Positions 53,264 to 63,304 of a stretch of DNA of 64,000 nt are shown in pieces. Source of the stretch: Staphylococcus sp. GSSP0090 (GTDB taxonomy: Bacteria; Bacillota; Bacilli; Staphylococcales; Staphylococcaceae); assembly GCF_013391405.1 (NCBI RefSeq), contig NZ_JACBFD010000044.1, forward strand, positions 186,001 to 250,000, given 5' to 3'. The position numbers and the translations under genes are program-made. The notes under the pieces are model-generated. The model did no database searches. It was not told where the DNA came from and saw only the letters and a list, made by a program, of their open reading frames with translations. Each line of letters opens with the position of its first letter. Positions within the stretch are counted from its first letter, which is position 1.

Positions 53264-53292
53264 TTCAAAATTATAGTGTTTTGCTTTATAAT
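53264..53292 (+). promoter_or_regulatory. cshB promoter
   Basis: TTCAAA (53264-53269), 17 nt, TATAAT (53287-53292). The preceding 150 bp (53117-53263) is AT-rich and shows nothing else recognisable. Confidence 0.5.
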
Positions 53293-53323
53293 AGATAAGA
53301 TGAAGATTTAAGGAGGCCAAGAC

Positions 53324-54664
53324 ATGGCAAATCACCCATTTGAAAAATTTAATTTAGAGACAAGTCTTATAGACGCTGTGAAAGATTTGAATTTTAATCA
53401 ACCAACTGAAATACAGACTCGTGTCATACCAAAAATTATTAAGCAAGTGAATTTAATTGGTCAGTCACAAACGGGTACAGGAAAGTCACATGCGTTTTTA
53501 TTACCATTATTAAATTCAATCGATGTAGATTATAAAGAACCACAAGCAATCGTTGTTGCTCCAACTCGTGAACTTGCACAGCAACTATTTGATGTAGCGA
53601 GTCATTTAACAAAATTCAAAGAAGACGTATCTGTAAAACTCTTCATTGGTGGTACAGATATTGAAAAAGATCGTAGTCGCGTAAAGAATCAGCCACAACT
53701 TATCATAGGTACACCAACACGTATCAATGATTTAGCTAAACATGGGGATTTACATGTACACTTAGCTTCGTATTTAGTGATTGACGAAGCAGATTTAATG
53801 ATAGATTTAGGCCTTATAGATGAAGTAGATTACGTAGCAACGAGATTAGACGAAAATGCACATATTGCTGTATTTAGTGCTACTATTCCTAAGTCATTGC
53901 ATCCATTTTTAAATAAATACCTAGAAAATCCAGAATTTGTTGAAATCGAAAATACAGAAAAAAACAAAAAGAATATTGAGTTTTATTTAATACCTACTAA
54001 AGGTGAAGCAAAAATAGAAAAAACTTTAAAATTAATTGATATATTAAATCCGTATTTATGTATTATTTTCTGTAATAGTAGAGATAGTGCTGATGAATTA
54101 GCGAAACAATTAAATACTGCTGGTTTGAAATTAGGTATGATTCATGGTGGACTTACACCAAGAGAACGTAAACAACAAATGAAAAGAATTAGAAATTTAG
54201 AATTCCAATTTGTTATTGCGAGTGATTTAGCGTCTCGTGGTATTGATATTGATGGTGTAAGTCATGTCATTAACTTTGATGTACCTAATGATATCGATTT
54301 CTTCACGCATAGAGTTGGACGTACTGGACGTGGTCAATACAAAGGTGTAGCGATTACATTGTACAGCCCTGACGAAGAGCATAATATTGCATTAATTGAA
54401 CAAAGAGGTTATAAATTCGAAAATGTAGACATCAAAGATGATGAATTAAAACCTATAAAAGCGCATAATATGCGACAAACGCGTAAAAATAAAGACGACC
54501 ATTTAACAAATCAATTAAAATATAAAGTTAAAACAAATAAGAAAAAAGTAAAACCAGGATATAAGAAAAAATTCAAAAGAGATTTAGATGATTTAAAACG
54601 TAAGGAACGTAAACAATTTAGCAAACAGAAGAGTCGTCAAGATAGAAAAAATAGAAAAGGATAG
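53324..54664 (+). CDS. cshB: DEAD-box RNA helicase CshB
   Basis: 446-residue cold-shock-type RNA helicase. Q motif PTEIQTRVIPKI, Walker A SQTGTGKS, DEAD box VIDEADLM, SAT motif (FSATIP), and motifs V-VI (ASRGIDIDGV; HRVGRTGRG) are all present. A very basic C-terminal tail (about 395-446) likely binds RNA. AAGGAGG precedes the ATG. It is followed 9 nt later by nfo. Confidence 0.95.
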   Translation: MANHPFEKFNLETSLIDAVKDLNFNQPTEIQTRVIPKIIKQVNLIGQSQTGTGKSHAFLLPLLNSIDVDYKEPQAIVVAPTRELAQQLFDVASHLTKFKEDVSVKLFIGGTDIEKDRSRVKNQPQLIIGTPTRINDLAKHGDLHVHLASYLVIDEADLMIDLGLIDEVDYVATRLDENAHIAVFSATIPKSLHPFLNKYLENPEFVEIENTEKNKKNIEFYLIPTKGEAKIEKTLKLIDILNPYLCIIFCNSRDSADELAKQLNTAGLKLGMIHGGLTPRERKQQMKRIRNLEFQFVIASDLASRGIDIDGVSHVINFDVPNDIDFFTHRVGRTGRGQYKGVAITLYSPDEEHNIALIEQRGYKFENVDIKDDELKPIKAHNMRQTRKNKDDHLTNQLKYKVKTNKKKVKPGYKKKFKRDLDDLKRKERKQFSKQKSRQDRKNRKG

Positions 54665-54673
54665 GTGAATATC

Positions 54674-55564
54674 ATGTTATTAGGATCACATGTATCTATG
54701 AATGGTAAAAAAATGTTAGAAGGTTCAGCCGAAGAAGCGCATAAATTTGGCGAATCTACTTTCATGATTTATACGGGTGCACCTCAAAATACTAGAAGAA
54801 AACCTATCGAAGAATTAAATATTGAAAAAGGTCATGAAGTAATGAAAGCACATGGTCTTTCTAACATTGTTGTCCACGCACCGTATATTATAAATATTGC
54901 AAACACTGTTAAACCGCATGTCTTTGAATTAGGTGTGGAGTTTCTCCAAAGTGAAATTGAAAGAACTCAAGCACTTGGTGCACAAGATATTGTTTTACAT
55001 CCAGGTTCACATGTAGGTGAAGGCACAGACGCTGGTATTAAAAAAATTATCGAAGGTTTAAATGAAGTTCTAACGAACGACAACAATGTAAGAATTGCAT
55101 TAGAAACCATGGCTGGTAAAGGTTCTGAAGTAGGTAGAAACTTTGAAGAACTAGCCAGAATTATCGACGGTGTAAACCACAATGATCGTTTATCGGTTTG
55201 TTTCGACACATGTCATACACATGATGCTGGTTATAATGTTAAAGAAGATTTTGATGGTGTGCTAAACGAATTTGATAAAATTATCGGTGTAGATAGAATT
55301 AAAGTAGTACACGTCAACGATAGTAAAAATGATATTGGTGCACATAAAGATAGACATGAAAATATTGGGTTTGGATATATTGGCTTTGATGCATTAAATT
55401 ATGTCGTACACCATGATACATTTAAAGATATTCCTAAGATATTAGAAACACCTTATGTTGGTGAAGATAAAAAGAATAAAAAACCGCCATACAAATTAGA
55501 AATTGAGATGTTAAAAAACCAAAAATTTGATGAAGATTTAAAAAATAAAATCTTGCAACAATAA
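54674..55564 (+). CDS. nfo: Endonuclease IV
   Basis: 296-residue AP endonuclease of base-excision repair with a three-zinc TIM barrel. It starts MLLGSHVSM; metal-ligand motifs include [41 protein letters not shown] and [13 protein letters not shown] 54674 gives the family length and N terminus; the GTG 9 nt upstream lies within its ribosome-binding site (AGGTGA). Confidence 0.97.
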   Translation: MLLGSHVSMNGKKMLEGSAEEAHKFGESTFMIYTGAPQNTRRKPIEELNIEKGHEVMKAHGLSNIVVHAPYIINIANTVKPHVFELGVEFLQSEIERTQALGAQDIVLHPGSHVGEGTDAGIKKIIEGLNEVLTNDNNVRIALETMAGKGSEVGRNFEELARIIDGVNHNDRLSVCFDTCHTHDAGYNVKEDFDGVLNEFDKIIGVDRIKVVHVNDSKNDIGAHKDRHENIGFGYIGFDALNYVVHHDTFKDIPKILETPYVGEDKKNKKPPYKLEIEMLKNQKFDEDLKNKILQQ

Positions 55565-55600
55565 TATTAAGTTATTTAAAACGAAATAATATATTGAATT

Positions 55601-55653
55601 GAGTGAGTGTATGACCCTAAATTTAATACAGGGATCTTACACTGACTCTTTTT
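55601..55653 (+). terminator. Terminator after nfo
   Basis: GAGTGAGTGTA pairs with TACACTGACTC with one mismatch, and an inner CCCT/AGGG stem is present. Five T residues follow. Confidence 0.8.
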
Positions 55654-55674
55654 ATTAATTCGGAAACATTACTA

Positions 55675-55703
55675 TTTACATATGCTATCGAACGTTGTAT
55701 AGT
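55675..55703 (+). promoter_or_regulatory. Promoter of the zinc uptake/zur operon, with a dyad in the spacer
   Basis: TTTACA, 17 nt, TATAGT. The spacer and -10 contain an imperfect dyad centred on AACGTT: CTAT-cg-AACGTT-gt-ATAG (55685-55702), a candidate operator for Zur. It does not match the classical Zur box closely. Confidence 0.6.
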
Positions 55704-55721
55704 ATAGAACGAGGTGAAAAC

Positions 55722-56495
55722 ATGTCTACACCAGTATTCGAATTAAAAAATATTGATTATTATTTTGATAACAAACAAGTACTTGAAAATATAAATATAA
55801 AGATTAATCGAGGAGAGTTTGTTGCAATTGTAGGACCCAATGGTGCTGGAAAATCAACACTATTGAAAATTATATTAGGGTTATTACCTATCCAAAAAGG
55901 CCAAATATATGTGGATGGAAAGGATTATAATGGTAAGCAATCCTTATTAAAAATAAGTTATGTTTCGCAAAAAGCACAAGCTTTTAAAGCTGGATTTCCA
56001 GCAAGTGTGAAAGAAGTAGTGATTAGTGGTCTAACAAAGCGTAAAAAATTACTTCAATGGTTTAATAAAAAAGATGAGCATAAGGTTGAAGCTGTATTAA
56101 AAAGACTGAACATAGAACATTTAATAGATAAAAATATTGCTGAACTATCTGGAGGACAACAACAACGCGTATTAATTGCTCGAGCACTAATAAGTGAACC
56201 ATCCGTATTAATTTTAGATGAACCAACTAGTGGGATTGATGCAAAACACGTTAGTGAATTTTATGAAACATTGGAATCACTTAAAAATGAAGGCGTAACA
56301 ATTATACTTGTAACACATGATATTGGTGTGGTTGCTGATACAGCTACGGAGGTAGCATGTTTAAATAAACATTTACATTTCCATGGAACAACAGAAGCAT
56401 TTAAATCTTTAGATGAAGTAGAAATTTCCAAAATTTATGGGCATCCAATCCAATTTGTTGATCACCAACATAGTAGGGAGTGTTGTTCATCATGA
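55722..56495 (+). CDS. Zinc ABC transporter ATP-binding protein
   Basis: 257-residue ABC ATPase, probably ZnuC-like; the S. aureus homologue is described in the mreA-mreB-zur operon. Walker A GPNGAGKST, signature LSGGQQQRVLIARAL, Walker B SVLILDEPTSG and the H-loop VTHD are all present. ATG 55722 follows GAGGTGA. The final TGA overlaps the permease ATG. Confidence 0.93.
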   Translation: MSTPVFELKNIDYYFDNKQVLENINIKINRGEFVAIVGPNGAGKSTLLKIILGLLPIQKGQIYVDGKDYNGKQSLLKISYVSQKAQAFKAGFPASVKEVVISGLTKRKKLLQWFNKKDEHKVEAVLKRLNIEHLIDKNIAELSGGQQQRVLIARALISEPSVLILDEPTSGIDAKHVSEFYETLESLKNEGVTIILVTHDIGVVADTATEVACLNKHLHFHGTTEAFKSLDEVEISKIYGHPIQFVDHQHSRECCSS

Positions 56496-57352
56496 TAGAA
56501 GCTCTACTGAATTTTGATTTTATGAGATACTCTCTTATCAGTGGTATATTAATTGGATTTATTGCACCACTGATTGGTGCCTTTATTGTCGTTAGAAGGT
56601 TGTCGCTCATTGCTGATGCACTCAGTCATGTTACACTGGGGGGCATTTCATTTGGCATGTTCATCATTACTGTGATACCTGCATTTGTATTTATAAACCC
56701 AATGTGGTTTGGAATTCTTTTTGCTATTATAGGCGCCTTACTTATAGAGAATTTAAGAACATCTTATAGTAACTATCAAGAAATTGCGATACCAATCATT
56801 ATGAGCGCAGGTATCGCATTAAGTGCGATTTTTATTTCTCTTGCTGATGGATTCAACCAAGAAATAGTTGGGTTATTATTTGGCTCCATCAGTGCTGTTA
56901 CTTTAAGTGATTTATCAACAATTATTGTTATCGTAATAATTGTTCTTATATTTATTTTCTCATTTTATAAAGAATTATTTATATTATCGTTCGATGAGGA
57001 ATACAGCAAAGTAATAGGAATTCCAAAATGGATACAATTTTTATTTATTATTATTGTTGCAATGGTTATTTCTGCTTCTATGCGTGTGGTAGGTATATTA
57101 TTAGTAAGTGCTTTAATTACATTACCTGTAGCAATATCAATGAGAATTACTAAAGGTTTTAAGCAATTAATTATATTGAGCGTGATTATGGGAGAGTTTT
57201 CTGTCATCGCCGGACTTATTTTAGCATTTTATATGAATATATCTCCTGGTGGTGTTATCGTAGTACTACTTGTATTTATTTTAGCAATAACGATGATGTA
57301 TCAAAAATTAAAAGCAAGATCGATTAAGGGAGTTGCTAAAGATGAAGACTGA
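56492..57352 (+). CDS. Zinc ABC transporter permease
   Basis: 286-residue ABC-3 family membrane permease (ZnuB-like) with about eight hydrophobic helices. The N-terminal [38 protein letters not shown] contains the cytoplasmic coupling region typical of the family. ATG 56492 overlaps the ATPase stop; its own end overlaps zur by 11 nt. Zinc is inferred from the zur linkage; manganese is the alternative. Confidence 0.92.
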   Translation: MIEALLNFDFMRYSLISGILIGFIAPLIGAFIVVRRLSLIADALSHVTLGGISFGMFIITVIPAFVFINPMWFGILFAIIGALLIENLRTSYSNYQEIAIPIIMSAGIALSAIFISLADGFNQEIVGLLFGSISAVTLSDLSTIIVIVIIVLIFIFSFYKELFILSFDEEYSKVIGIPKWIQFLFIIIVAMVISASMRVVGILLVSALITLPVAISMRITKGFKQLIILSVIMGEFSVIAGLILAFYMNISPGGVIVVLLVFILAITMMYQKLKARSIKGVAKDED

Positions 57353-57755
57353 AGAAGCTATTGGTATTATTAAAAATCATGGACATAAATATACAAATAA
57401 AAGACGTGAAATGATTGATATTTTTGTAGAAGAAGATAAGTACATCAATGCAAAAATCATACAACAAAAAATGGACAAAAATTATCCAGGTATTTCATTC
57501 GATACAATTTATAGAAACTTACATTTGTTCAAAGATCTAGGTATTGTAGAAGGTACGGAACTGGATGGAGAAATGAAATTTAGAATTGCGTGTACTGATC
57601 ATCATCACCATCATTTTATTTGTGAATCATGCGGTGATACAAAAGTAATAGATTTTTGTCCAATTGATCAAATTAAAGCATTTTTACCAAAAGTAGACAT
57701 TCATACACATAAATTAGAAGTATATGGTATATGTGAATCATGTCAAAAGGCATAA
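57342..57755 (+). CDS. zur: Zinc uptake regulator Zur (Fur family)
   Basis: 137-residue Fur-family repressor of zinc uptake genes. The winged helix ends in [21 protein letters not shown]; the dimerization domain has the sensing site [24 protein letters not shown] and the second structural-zinc pair CESC. ATG 57342 gives the S. aureus-like N terminus. Autoregulation through the operon promoter is likely. Confidence 0.95.
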   Translation: MKTEEAIGIIKNHGHKYTNKRREMIDIFVEEDKYINAKIIQQKMDKNYPGISFDTIYRNLHLFKDLGIVEGTELDGEMKFRIACTDHHHHHFICESCGDTKVIDFCPIDQIKAFLPKVDIHTHKLEVYGICESCQKA

Positions 57756-57877
57756 AAATGACTCATCCATATCTTGTAAAAAGTGACAAATTTACTCTTT
57801 CTATAATTTTATCTCGATTTAAACATAGGTCATTAGTATGAATTAAATTGAATTTTTAAAATTGTTTGCTAAAGATG

Positions 57878-57905
57878 TTTAAATAAGCAGTTTTTGAGAT
57901 ATACT
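57878..57905 (+). promoter_or_regulatory. sodA promoter
   Basis: TTTAAA (57878-57883), 16 nt, TATACT (57900-57905). A weaker GTTTAA at 57877 is not followed by a SigB -10. Confidence 0.55.
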
Positions 57906-57911
57906 AATAAA

Positions 57912-58032
57912 GTAACTAAAGATAACAAATTCTAAATGAAGGCATTCCAGTAAGTGAATAAGCATATTCATTGTTGTCATCATTATTAATTGTTATCCTT
58001 TATTTAAAGATTAATTAGGAGGATGATTATTT
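57912..58032 (+). promoter_or_regulatory. Structured leader of sodA
   Basis: About 120 nt of untranslated leader closed by a long-range stem: TAAAGATAACAA pairs with TTGTTATCCTTTA (one bulge). Inside, GAATA/TATTC forms a smaller hairpin. The ribosome-binding site TTAGGAGGA lies outside the stem. Function unknown. Confidence 0.5.
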
Positions 58033-58632
58033 ATGGCTTTTGAATTACCAAATTTACCTTATGGTTTTGATGCATTGGAACCACACATTGATCAACAAAC
58101 AATGGAAATTCACCATGACAAACACCATAACACTTATGTAACTAAATTAAATGCAGCAGTAGAAGGAACTGATTTAGAATCTAAATCAATCGAAGAAATT
58201 GTTGCGAACTTAGACAGTGTTCCAGAAAATATTCAAACAGCTGTTCGAAATAATGGTGGTGGACATTTAAACCACTCACTATTCTGGGAATTATTAACTC
58301 CAAACTCAGAAGAAAAAGGTACTGTTGTTGATAAAATTAAAGAACAATGGGGTTCTTTAGATGCATTTAAAGAAGAATTTGCTGACAAAGCAGCAGCTCG
58401 TTTCGGTTCAGGTTGGGCTTGGCTAGTTGTTAATAATGGTAACTTAGAAATCGTTACTACACCAAACCAAGATAACCCATTAACTGAAGGTAAAACACCA
58501 ATCTTAGGATTAGATGTTTGGGAACATGCATATTACCTTAAATACCAAAACAAACGTCCAGATTATATTAGTGCATTCTGGAATGTTGTTAATTGGGAAA
58601 AAGTTGACGAATTATATAACGCTGCAAAATAA
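58033..58632 (+). CDS. sodA: Superoxide dismutase (Mn/Fe family)
   Basis: 199-residue enzyme removing superoxide. Metal ligands are in [13 protein letters not shown] (first His), [13 protein letters not shown] (second His), and [20 protein letters not shown] (Asp and His). It is close to S. aureus SodA but with clear differences (for example [15 protein letters not shown] at the N terminus). Monocistronic, with a strong terminator. Confidence 0.97.
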   Translation: MAFELPNLPYGFDALEPHIDQQTMEIHHDKHHNTYVTKLNAAVEGTDLESKSIEEIVANLDSVPENIQTAVRNNGGGHLNHSLFWELLTPNSEEKGTVVDKIKEQWGSLDAFKEEFADKAAARFGSGWAWLVVNNGNLEIVTTPNQDNPLTEGKTPILGLDVWEHAYYLKYQNKRPDYISAFWNVVNWEKVDELYNAAK

Positions 58633-58646
58633 TTGTGCAGACGATT

Positions 58647-58679
58647 ATGACGGCCTTTTCAAAGGCCGTCATTTTTTTT
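58647..58679 (+). terminator. Terminator after sodA
   Basis: A perfect 11-bp stem, ATGACGGCCTT with AAGGCCGTCAT, loop TTCA, followed by eight T residues. Confidence 0.96.
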
Positions 58680-58754
58680 AACTAAAATAATAGAAATATT
58701 CACTGATTTCATATATCATTTGTAGTGAGAACTATTGAATAGAGGTATGCTGTT

Positions 58755-60806
58755 TTGCTAAAAAGATTAAAAGAAAAATCAAATGATGAAAAAATTAGAA
58801 ATACAATGAATAAAAGAATTAGCTTTATATTCGGCATTATTGTATTCATTTTTGCGATAATTGTTTTAAGATTAGGATATTTACAAATTGCACAAGGCTC
58901 ACACTATAAACAACTTATTAAAAATAGTGAAAATCTAACAGTAAATGAAGCTGTTCCTAGGGGACGTATCCTTGATAGAAATGGTAAAGTTCTAGTCGAT
59001 AATGCTTCTAAAAAGGCGATTACATATGCACGAGGCAGAAAGACATCACAAGCAGAAGTATTGAAAATTGCTGAAAAATTATCGAAGCTTATTAAAATGG
59101 ATACAGATAAAATTACAGATCGCGATAAACAAGATTATTGGATACAACTTCATCCAAATAAAGCCAAAAATTTAATGAAAAATGAACAAGTCTTATTAGA
59201 TGACGGTAATATTAGTCAAGATGAATATGATGCCTCTTTATATAAAAAAATAGGAGAAAAACAAATCAATTCATTAAATAACAAAGATTTACAAATCCTA
59301 GCAATATATAGAGAAATGATGTCTGGTTCAGCACTCGATCCACAAACCATTAAAAATGAAGATGTCAGTGATGAAGAGTACGCAGCTGTTTCACAAAAAT
59401 TATCTGATATGCCAGGTGTTAATACGACAATGGATTGGGATAGAAAATATCCATATGGCGATACTTTGAGAGGCATTTTTGGTGATGTTTCTACAACTGA
59501 AGAGGGTATTCCCAAAGAATTGACTGAACAGTATTTAGCCAAAGGCTATTCTCGAAATGATCGTGTCGGTAAATCATATTTAGAATATCAATATGATGAT
59601 ATTTTAAAAGGCAAGAAAAAAGAAATGAAATATACCACAGATAAATCGGGTGAAGTTATAGATTCCAAAGTGGTTAATCCTGGTTCGCGTGGTGATGATC
59701 TTGTTTTAAGTATTGATGTAGATTTACAGAAAAAGACTGAAGAATATTTAGAAAAACAAATTTCAAAATTACGTAGTGAAGGCGCTAAAAATATGGACAA
59801 TGCCTTAATTGTTGTTCAAAATCCAAATAATGGTGACATCTTAGCAATGGCAGGCAAACAAATTGATAAAAATGGCGATTTAACTGATTATGATATTGGT
59901 ACATTTACTTCTCAATATGCAGTAGGTTCTTCAGTAAAAGGTGGTACTCTACTTGCAGGTTATCAAAATGATGCGATTAATGTTGGTGAAGAAATGATTG
60001 ATGAACCGCTTAAATTTGCTGGCGGCTTAACAAAACATTCCTATTTCAACCAAGATGGAAAAGTGAAAATCGATGATAAAGAAGCTTTAATGCATTCATC
60101 AAACGTATATATGTTTAAAACAGCATTAAAAATGGCAGGTTCACCTTATACACCGAACATGTCACTACCAACTGACATTACAAGTGCAGGACAAAAACTG
60201 CGTAAAGGTTTAAATCAGGTTGGTCTAGGAGTGAAAACAGGTATCGATTTGCCAAATGAAACAAATGGACAAATTGAACCATTAACAGACAACCCTGGTA
60301 ATTACCTTGATTTAGCAATAGGTCAATATGATACTTATACACCGATGCAATTGTCCCAATACGTATCAACGATTGGTAATAATGGATATAGAGTGCAACC
60401 ACATGTCGGTTTAGAAATTAGAAAAGCAACCAACAAAGAAACACTAGGGCCTGTTAAAGAAAAAGTAAAAGGCCATGTGTTAAATAAAGTAAATAATACT
60501 CAAAATGAAATTAATGAAGTGCAAGAAGGGTTTAAAATGGCATTTAACGAAAAAGATGGAACTGGTTATCAAAGTTTTAAAGATACTGAAGTACCATCAG
60601 CTGGTAAAACTGGGACTGCAGAAGTATTTCAAGATGGAGAACCAAGAGTCAACTCAACTTACATTGGTTATGCTCCAATCAAAAATCCACAAATTGCATT
60701 TTCAATTGTGTATACTAACCAACCAGTACCTGAACCGTGGTTAAACGGTGGCGATTTAGGTAGAGATGTTATTAATTATTATTTCGAAGAAAAGGCAAAA
60801 GATTAA
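58755..60806 (+). CDS. pbpC: Penicillin-binding protein 3 (class B transpeptidase)
   Basis: 683-residue monofunctional transpeptidase, slightly shorter than the 691-residue S. aureus PBP3, which works with RodA in sidewall synthesis. A membrane anchor (about 21-45) is followed by the dimerization domain with VPRGRILDRNG and the transpeptidase with active-site SSVKGG, SSN (HSSNVYM) and KTGTAE. TTG 58755 gives the expected MLKRLKEKSNDE; GAGG lies 9 nt upstream. Confidence 0.95.
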   Translation: MLKRLKEKSNDEKIRNTMNKRISFIFGIIVFIFAIIVLRLGYLQIAQGSHYKQLIKNSENLTVNEAVPRGRILDRNGKVLVDNASKKAITYARGRKTSQAEVLKIAEKLSKLIKMDTDKITDRDKQDYWIQLHPNKAKNLMKNEQVLLDDGNISQDEYDASLYKKIGEKQINSLNNKDLQILAIYREMMSGSALDPQTIKNEDVSDEEYAAVSQKLSDMPGVNTTMDWDRKYPYGDTLRGIFGDVSTTEEGIPKELTEQYLAKGYSRNDRVGKSYLEYQYDDILKGKKKEMKYTTDKSGEVIDSKVVNPGSRGDDLVLSIDVDLQKKTEEYLEKQISKLRSEGAKNMDNALIVVQNPNNGDILAMAGKQIDKNGDLTDYDIGTFTSQYAVGSSVKGGTLLAGYQNDAINVGEEMIDEPLKFAGGLTKHSYFNQDGKVKIDDKEALMHSSNVYMFKTALKMAGSPYTPNMSLPTDITSAGQKLRKGLNQVGLGVKTGIDLPNETNGQIEPLTDNPGNYLDLAIGQYDTYTPMQLSQYVSTIGNNGYRVQPHVGLEIRKATNKETLGPVKEKVKGHVLNKVNNTQNEINEVQEGFKMAFNEKDGTGYQSFKDTEVPSAGKTGTAEVFQDGEPRVNSTYIGYAPIKNPQIAFSIVYTNQPVPEPWLNGGDLGRDVINYYFEEKAKD

Positions 60807-60866
60807 TATTTTGCCATCACTTTTATTTAAAATACTGATATAGTCGTCTTTATTGAAAAATAATAC

Positions 60867-60895
60867 TTTTCAATTTTATAACTAAATGGTATGAT
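60867..60895 (+). promoter_or_regulatory. rpmG promoter
   Basis: TTTTCA (60867-60872), 17 nt, TATGAT (60890-60895), with TG one base before the -10. Confidence 0.5.
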
Positions 60896-60933
60896 TAATA
60901 GGTCGTATTTTGAAAAGGTAAGGAGGAATTAGC

Positions 60934-61083
60934 ATGCGCGTAAACGTAACTCTAGCTTGTACAGAATGTGGAGAAAGAAACTACATTACTACAAAAAATA
61001 AACGTACTAATCCTGAACGTATAGAAATGAAAAAACACTGTGCACGTGATAATAAACACACTATGCACCGTGAAACAAAATAA
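60934..61083 (+). CDS. rpmG: 50S ribosomal protein L33
   Basis: 49-residue large-subunit protein. It starts [17 protein letters not shown] and ends KHTMHRETK. Three cysteines remain (ACTECG and HCARDN); the fourth of the zinc-binding set is not conserved, so this is a mixed or partly Cys-less L33 paralogue. AAGGAGGA precedes the ATG. Monocistronic, with its own terminator. Confidence 0.95.
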   Translation: MRVNVTLACTECGERNYITTKNKRTNPERIEMKKHCARDNKHTMHRETK

Positions 61084-61094
61084 TTCATATTTTA

Positions 61095-61125
61095 AACCAG
61101 ATTCTAATAGAATCTGGTTATTTTT
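61095..61125 (+). terminator. Terminator after rpmG
   Basis: A perfect 11-bp stem AACCAGATTCT with AGAATCTGGTT, loop AAT, followed by A and five T residues. Confidence 0.93.
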
Positions 61126-61227
61126 ATGTACTTTACTCAACAGACTTAAAATATCAATTTATTATTAGCATTTTAATTTTTAATATCTTTAATCTTCTAA
61201 AAATGTAAGGATTCAAATTGCAGTTTA

Positions 61228-61256
61228 ATGACATTATAATTCATTAACGTTATAAT
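61228..61256 (+). promoter_or_regulatory. Promoter for the 5-formyl-THF cyclo-ligase gene
   Basis: ATGACA (61228-61233), 17 nt, TATAAT (61251-61256), 33 nt before the start codon. Confidence 0.65.
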
Positions 61257-61289
61257 AATAAAAGTATGAATTACGGGAAGGTGTAAAAT

Positions 61290-61835
61290 ATGGATAAAAA
61301 ATCACTAAGAAAAAAACATATCCAATTAATGAAATCTTTTATGCTAAATGAATATGAAAAACAACAAGCAGATCAATTTTTAGCTAATCAATTTTTCAAT
61401 ACCAATGAATATCGTGCTGCCTCTCGTATAGGCATTGTATTATCTATGCCACACGAAGTTAATACATATACTATGATTCAACAAATGATTGATGATGGCA
61501 AACAAGTCTTTGTACCTGAAACAAATTATCAATTGCGGGAAATGTCCTTTAAGCATATCGATGACTTAAAGCATATTGGTAAAGATGATAAAGGAATAAA
61601 TCACGTTAATACTAATACTGAAATATCCAGTGATTTAGATTTATTAGTTGTTCCAGGTGTAGTTTTTAATAATGATGGCTTCAGAATTGGTTATGGTGGC
61701 GGTTACTTTGATAAATTTCTCAGTACTTATCATCAACCTACGCTGAGTTTAATTTATGATTTTCAGTTAAATGACTTTCAAGTAGAAACACATGATCAAC
61801 CTGTAGAAAAACTTATCATAGCGACAACAAGATAA
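61290..61835 (+). CDS. 5-formyltetrahydrofolate cyclo-ligase
   Basis: 181-residue enzyme converting 5-formyl-THF to 5,10-methenyl-THF. The N-terminal KKSLRKKHIQLMK and the phosphate-binding region FRIGYGGGYFDKFL are typical; VVPGVVFNNDG precedes it. GGGAAGG precedes the ATG. It is followed 11 nt later by the rhomboid gene, as in Bacillus yqgN-gluP. Confidence 0.94.
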   Translation: MDKKSLRKKHIQLMKSFMLNEYEKQQADQFLANQFFNTNEYRAASRIGIVLSMPHEVNTYTMIQQMIDDGKQVFVPETNYQLREMSFKHIDDLKHIGKDDKGINHVNTNTEISSDLDLLVVPGVVFNNDGFRIGYGGGYFDKFLSTYHQPTLSLIYDFQLNDFQVETHDQPVEKLIIATTR

Positions 61836-61846
61836 TGGAGGGTAAA

Positions 61847-63304
61847 ATGATTACAGAAAAGCATTATTGGAAGTGTATTTACACTTGGATTAAATATCTA
61901 AATTATCGTGTTGTATATAAAAATCAAGAAACTAACGAAGTTTGGCTAGCGAATCAACGTAAACGTAGTATTGTTATTTTCAAATATGGCGCGAACTCAA
62001 CTCAAGAAGTGCGATTTGATAAAAGTAGAATTCAAGAAAATCAACTAGATATCCATGCTTATATAGGTTTTGAACCTAAAAATTATGAATTGATTATTTT
62101 TACCGATAAAACTTTTACAGATGAAAATTTAAATGAAACTGATCCAATAAAGTTTAAGGTCAAGATTATTAGAGAAACCAGTCATATTGAACGTATACTT
62201 CCCAATGTCTTTATTAGACAATTATATAAACGAAATACACAGCAAACAAAATCATTTTATAAACAACGTGCTTTAAATACGAATCCAATTGAAAAACATA
62301 TGTTAAAGTTTTCACCAGTTACATATGCTTTAATCATTTTGAATGTTGTCATTTGGTTATTTATGGTGCTATTTTTAAATCGATTTTCAGATTTAAAATT
62401 ATTAGATGTTGGTGGATTAGTTCATTTTAACGTTGTCCACGGTGAATGGTATAGATTAATAACCTCTGTATTTTTACATTATAATTTTGAGCACATATTA
62501 ATGAATATGCTGAGTTTGTTCATATTCGGGAAAATAGTTGAATCTATTGTAGGTCATTGGCGTATGTTAGTTATCTATTTAGTTGCTGGTTTATTTGGTA
62601 ACTTTGCCTCATTATCGTTCAATACAGACACTGTGTCAGTTGGTGCTAGTGGGGCGATATTTGGACTTATTGGTGCAATTTTCACATTTATGTATATAGG
62701 GAAACAATTTAATCGTAAACTAATTGGTCAATTATTAATTGTACTTGTCATAATGATAGGTTTATCTTTATTTATGCAAAATATAAATATCGTGGCACAT
62801 ATTGGCGGATTCATTGGCGGACTATTGATCACGTTAATGGGATATTACTTCAAAACGAATAAAACACGTTTTTGGATCATTTTGATTATAATACTTATTT
62901 TATTTTTAGCTGCTCAAGTTAGAATTTTCACCATTCAGGAAGATAATATTTATAACAGTATTATTACTAAAGAAATGAAGCAAGGTAATTATGACGAAGC
63001 AAAAGATATGGTTCAACGCACTATAAGTAAAAATTATGCGGATGATGAAACTTATTATTTAAGTGGTTTGATTCAAACAACACAAAATTCTAAAGCTGAA
63101 GGCATTGCATCATGGGAACGTGGTTTACGATACTTTCCCGATTCTGGCATCTTAAATTATCAGCTCGCTATTGCGAATAGATCATTGGATAACAGTGATA
63201 AAGCTAAAAAATATATCAAAGATGCGTTGAAATCTGATCCTAGTAACAAAGACTATATTAATTTAAATAAAGAATTGAGCGATAATAGTGATTCAGAAAA
63301 TTAA
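61847..63304 (+). CDS. gluP: Rhomboid family intramembrane serine protease with TPR domain (GluP-like)
   Basis: 485 residues. The N-terminal soluble domain (1-160) is followed by a six- or seven-helix rhomboid core (about 165-360) with the active-site serine in SVGASGAIFGL and histidine in VAHIGGFIGG, and a C-terminal tetratricopeptide-like region (about 375-470). ATG 61847 follows GGAGGG. It overlaps yqgQ by 17 nt. Confidence 0.92.
   Translation: MITEKHYWKCIYTWIKYLNYRVVYKNQETNEVWLANQRKRSIVIFKYGANSTQEVRFDKSRIQENQLDIHAYIGFEPKNYELIIFTDKTFTDENLNETDPIKFKVKIIRETSHIERILPNVFIRQLYKRNTQQTKSFYKQRALNTNPIEKHMLKFSPVTYALIILNVVIWLFMVLFLNRFSDLKLLDVGGLVHFNVVHGEWYRLITSVFLHYNFEHILMNMLSLFIFGKIVESIVGHWRMLVIYLVAGLFGNFASLSFNTDTVSVGASGAIFGLIGAIFTFMYIGKQFNRKLIGQLLIVLVIMIGLSLFMQNINIVAHIGGFIGGLLITLMGYYFKTNKTRFWIILIIILILFLAAQVRIFTIQEDNIYNSIITKEMKQGNYDEAKDMVQRTISKNYADDETYYLSGLIQTTQNSKAEGIASWERGLRYFPDSGILNYQLAIANRSLDNSDKAKKYIKDALKSDPSNKDYINLNKELSDNSDSEN

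Noticed and set aside
57760-57810. Possible terminator after zur (AAAGTGA...TTACTCTTT)
   Set aside because: The stem is short with a mismatch and no clean T run; too weak to report.
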